A stretch of 36,083 nucleotides of DNA from Proteiniphilum sp. UBA4977 (GTDB taxonomy: Bacteria; Bacteroidota; Bacteroidia; Bacteroidales; Dysgonomonadaceae). Location: the NCBI GenBank assembly GCA_002398565.1, contig DGZP01000127.1, forward strand, positions 6,720-42,802, written 5' to 3'. The notes beneath the pieces are model-generated. The model saw only the letters and a program-made list of their open reading frames with translations, did not search any database and had not been told where the DNA came from. This document shows positions 34,323 through 36,083 of the stretch, piece after piece; position 1 is the stretch's first letter; each line of letters starts with the position of its first letter. The position numbers were made by a program, and so were the translations under genes.

Positions 34323-35759
34323 TCAACTATCTGAGCGAGGTTTTAAGTTTAGTTCGTTTGCTTTTTCCAAAAGAAATGTATGGGCAGCATCGTACTCATT
34401 GGGTATAATGCCATCCAAAATAGCGTCTTTTATGGCTGATTTCAGCAGCCCTACTTCACGTCCCGGCGGAAGGGCAAATATCTCCATGATCTCCTTCCCG
34501 TCAATGGGAGGTTGAAAATTACGTACCCGGTCTTTCTCCTCTATCTCCAGCAATTTTTTCCGTACAATTTGGAAATTATTCATAAATCGTTTTACCTTCA
34601 CCGGATTTTTAGAGGTTATATCGGCTTCACAGAGTGTCATCAGATCGTCAATATCATCGCCGGCATCAAAAAGCAGACGACGTACCGCCGAATCAGTAAC
34701 CTCCTCCTCCACCAGCTGCATGGGGCGCATATGCAGAGATACCATCTTTTGAATGTATTTCATCTTTTCGTTTTGCGGTAGCTTCATCCGTCCAAATATT
34801 TTCGGAATCATTCTTTCGCCCACGATACTGTGATTATAAAAAGTCCATCCAAGCTTTGCGTCCCATCGTTTTGTTACCGGCTTGGCAATGTCGTGCAGCA
34901 GAGCCGACCATCTCAGCCATAGGTCGTTGGTACGGCGGGCAACATTATCCAGTACAACAAGAGTGTGGTAGAAATTATCCTTGTGTCCAACCCCATCTTT
35001 CGTCTCTGCTCCTTTCAGCGCTGTCAGCTCGGGCAGGATGAGCTCCAGCAGTCCAGTCTTTTCGAGGATAATGAGTCCAATGGATGGTTTTGGTGAAAGA
35101 ATGATCTTGTTAAGCTCGTCTGTCACCCGTTCCCGTGAAACAATACGGAGTCGTTCCTTGTTTCTTCCCAATGCATCAAATGTGTCGGGATGGATATCGA
35201 AGCCGAGTTGCGAGGCAAACCGAACAGCACGCATCATTCTCAACGGATCGTCACTGAAGGTGATATCGGGATCAAGGGGGGTACGGATGATCAGACTCTC
35301 CAAATCCTGCATGCCATTGAAAGGATCAAGCAGCTCACCGTAATGATCACCATTCAGACAAAAAGCCATTGCATTGATGGTGAAGTCACGCCTTTTTTGG
35401 TCGTCCTCCAGTGTTCCATCTTCCACGACCGGCTTACGCGAATCGTGACTATACGACTCCTTACGGGCACCAACAAACTCGATTTCAAAATCTTTGTACT
35501 TTATTTGTGCTGTGCCAAAATTTTTAAATACCGTCAAATGTGTCTTTTTACCCAACTCCCTGGCAACTGCCTCAGCCAGCCCGATTCCAGGCCCTACGGC
35601 AACTATGTCAATATCCTTTGAAGGACGTCGTAGAAAATAGTCGCGCACATAGCCACCGATCAGGTAGCATGGCATTTTCTTTTCATCGGCCACCCGTGAA
35701 ATGAGATTTAAAACAGGAATATTTAAATGAGATTGTATCTCCTCGTGAGATATCTCCAT
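34323..35759 (-). CDS. cca: CCA tRNA nucleotidyltransferase / poly(A) polymerase family
   Basis: This enzyme adds or repairs the 3' CCA of tRNAs using CTP and ATP. The 478-residue protein has the class II nucleotidyltransferase head 'CYLIGGYVRDYFLRRPSKDIDIV' (only the Gly-Gly and Asp-x-Asp residues are catalytic). 'RRDFTINAMAF' and 'FSDDPLRMMRAVRFASQLGF' follow, then a C-terminal HD domain with 'LLHDIAKP'. Poly(A) polymerase activity cannot be excluded from sequence, but CCA addition is the usual role. GTG 35771 and ATG 35759 are both possible starts; the ATG has a GAAGAAG ribosome-binding site five bases upstream. terC follows after 92 bases. Confidence 0.88.
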   Translation of the reverse strand: MEISHEEIQSHLNIPVLNLISRVADEKKMPCYLIGGYVRDYFLRRPSKDIDIVAVGPGIGLAEAVARELGKKTHLTVFKNFGTAQIKYKDFEIEFVGARKESYSHDSRKPVVEDGTLEDDQKRRDFTINAMAFCLNGDHYGELLDPFNGMQDLESLIIRTPLDPDITFSDDPLRMMRAVRFASQLGFDIHPDTFDALGRNKERLRIVSRERVTDELNKIILSPKPSIGLIILEKTGLLELILPELTALKGAETKDGVGHKDNFYHTLVVLDNVARRTNDLWLRWSALLHDIAKPVTKRWDAKLGWTFYNHSIVGERMIPKIFGRMKLPQNEKMKYIQKMVSLHMRPMQLVEEEVTDSAVRRLLFDAGDDIDDLMTLCEADITSKNPVKVKRFMNNFQIVRKKLLEIEEKDRVRNFQPPIDGKEIMEIFALPPGREVGLLKSAIKDAILDGIIPNEYDAAHTFLLEKANELNLKPRSDS

Positions 35760-35797
35760 ATACTTCTTCACTACAGTTACTTATCTGTTATTTATTA

Positions 35798-35805
35798 CAA
35801 AATTA
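35798..35805 (-). promoter_or_regulatory. -7 box upstream of cca
   Basis: The minus strand reads TAATTTTG, matching TAnnTTTG, about 38 bases before the cca ATG. A convincing -33 partner is not seen. Confidence 0.45.
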
Positions 35806-35848
35806 CAATAAATGGGCTTTAAAACGATCCTTTTGCCGATATATTTTG

Positions 35849-35856
35849 TAAGTTTG
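35849..35856 (+). promoter_or_regulatory. -7 box upstream of the 35911 lipoprotein gene
   Basis: TAAGTTTG fits TAnnTTTG and lies 54 bases before the ATG at 35911. It is divergent to the cca box. A -33 element at normal distance is not clear. Confidence 0.4.
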
Positions 35857-35910
35857 TAGGGTTAAAGTTGATAATAGTGTTATTTTTCTAAGATCAATAT
35901 TCTTTAAGCA

Positions 35911-36083
35911 ATGTTTTTTTCCGTTCGTTCCATGTTTCTGCTTCTTCTTTCATTCCTGTTTTTTTCCTGCTCCGGGAAAAAAAGGGATGCGAAAATTTAT
36001 CTCAAAGAAGCAGGAGATGCCTACAAAGAATCAAATTATACGCTTGCCAAATTGAAGATTGATAGCATCAAAATTCTTTTTCC
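35911..36083 (+). CDS. Lipoprotein, N-terminal part (3' end outside window)
   Basis: The frame opens at ATG 35911 and is still open at the window edge (57 complete codons). It begins with a hydrophobic signal ending Phe-Phe-Ser-Cys (Cys20), a good lipobox. A charged helical region follows, with 'DAKIYLKEAGDAYKESNYTL' and then 'AKLKIDSIKILFP'. This resembles the start of a TPR-like or coiled-coil lipoprotein in Bacteroidales, but I do not recognise a named family. An internal ATG at 35932 is a second possible start. The gene diverges from cca. Confidence 0.6.
   Translation, partial: MFFSVRSMFLLLLSFLFFSCSGKKRDAKIYLKEAGDAYKESNYTLAKLKIDSIKILF

Noticed and set aside
1..36083. CRISPR arrays, tRNA or rRNA genes, insertion sequences, prophage or defence genes
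   Set aside because: No regularly spaced repeats, tRNA-like cloverleaf, transposase, integrase or defence-type domain was seen; intergenic gaps are mostly too short to hold them.

Overview
The window is a housekeeping segment of a chromosome from the phylum Bacteroidota, most likely order Bacteroidales; a Dysgonomonadaceae or Porphyromonadaceae-type genus is a guess. The evidence is lineage-restricted families (DUF4831, DUF3098, DUF4105, a SecA of about 1,100 residues, type-B ribosomal protein L31), A-rich leaders with weak Shine-Dalgarno sequences, and repeated promoter elements of the form TAnnTTTG, the phylum-specific -7 box. I see no rRNA, tRNA, CRISPR array, insertion sequence, phage gene or attachment site.

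Layout. Position 1-264 is the 3' end of a YceI-like gene. A leftward unit follows: pheS, a DUF4831 protein and a DUF3298 lipoprotein. Diverging from pheS are tilS, an unlisted 45-codon membrane ORF and serS. cinA runs leftward. A long rightward stretch then carries rpmE2, a DUF4105 membrane protein, an alkaline-phosphatase-fold protein, secA, gyrA, a TPR protein, purM-prfA-pyrF and an HD-domain phosphohydrolase. Next come a DUF454 membrane protein (leftward), a low-molecular-weight tyrosine phosphatase (rightward) and a DUF4332 helix-hairpin-helix protein (leftward). The rest is almost all leftward: prs; patatin plus cytoplasmic alpha-amylase; a compact operon ftsX-DUF3098-uppP-truB-queA-folK; and cca-terC. 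A lipoprotein gene running off the right edge starts at 35911.

How the genes work together. Many serve translation: pheS and serS charge tRNA, tilS, queA and truB modify tRNA, cca repairs its 3' end, prfA releases the peptide and rpmE2 is a ribosomal protein. prs, purM and pyrF supply PRPP, purines and pyrimidines. secA, ftsX and uppP serve protein export and envelope growth.

The least ordinary points are these. The phosphatase-fold protein encoded just before secA appears to have lost its nucleophile and five of six metal ligands, and it is paired with an exported DUF4105 protein. An uncharacterised two-helix membrane protein sits between ftsX and uppP. There is a small membrane ORF between tilS and serS. 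GyrA has Gly at position 87. The gyrA promoter's -33 element lies in the T-tract of the secA terminator. Two convergent gene pairs overlap at their 3' ends. I found no clear new multi-gene system such as a defence island or biosynthetic cluster.
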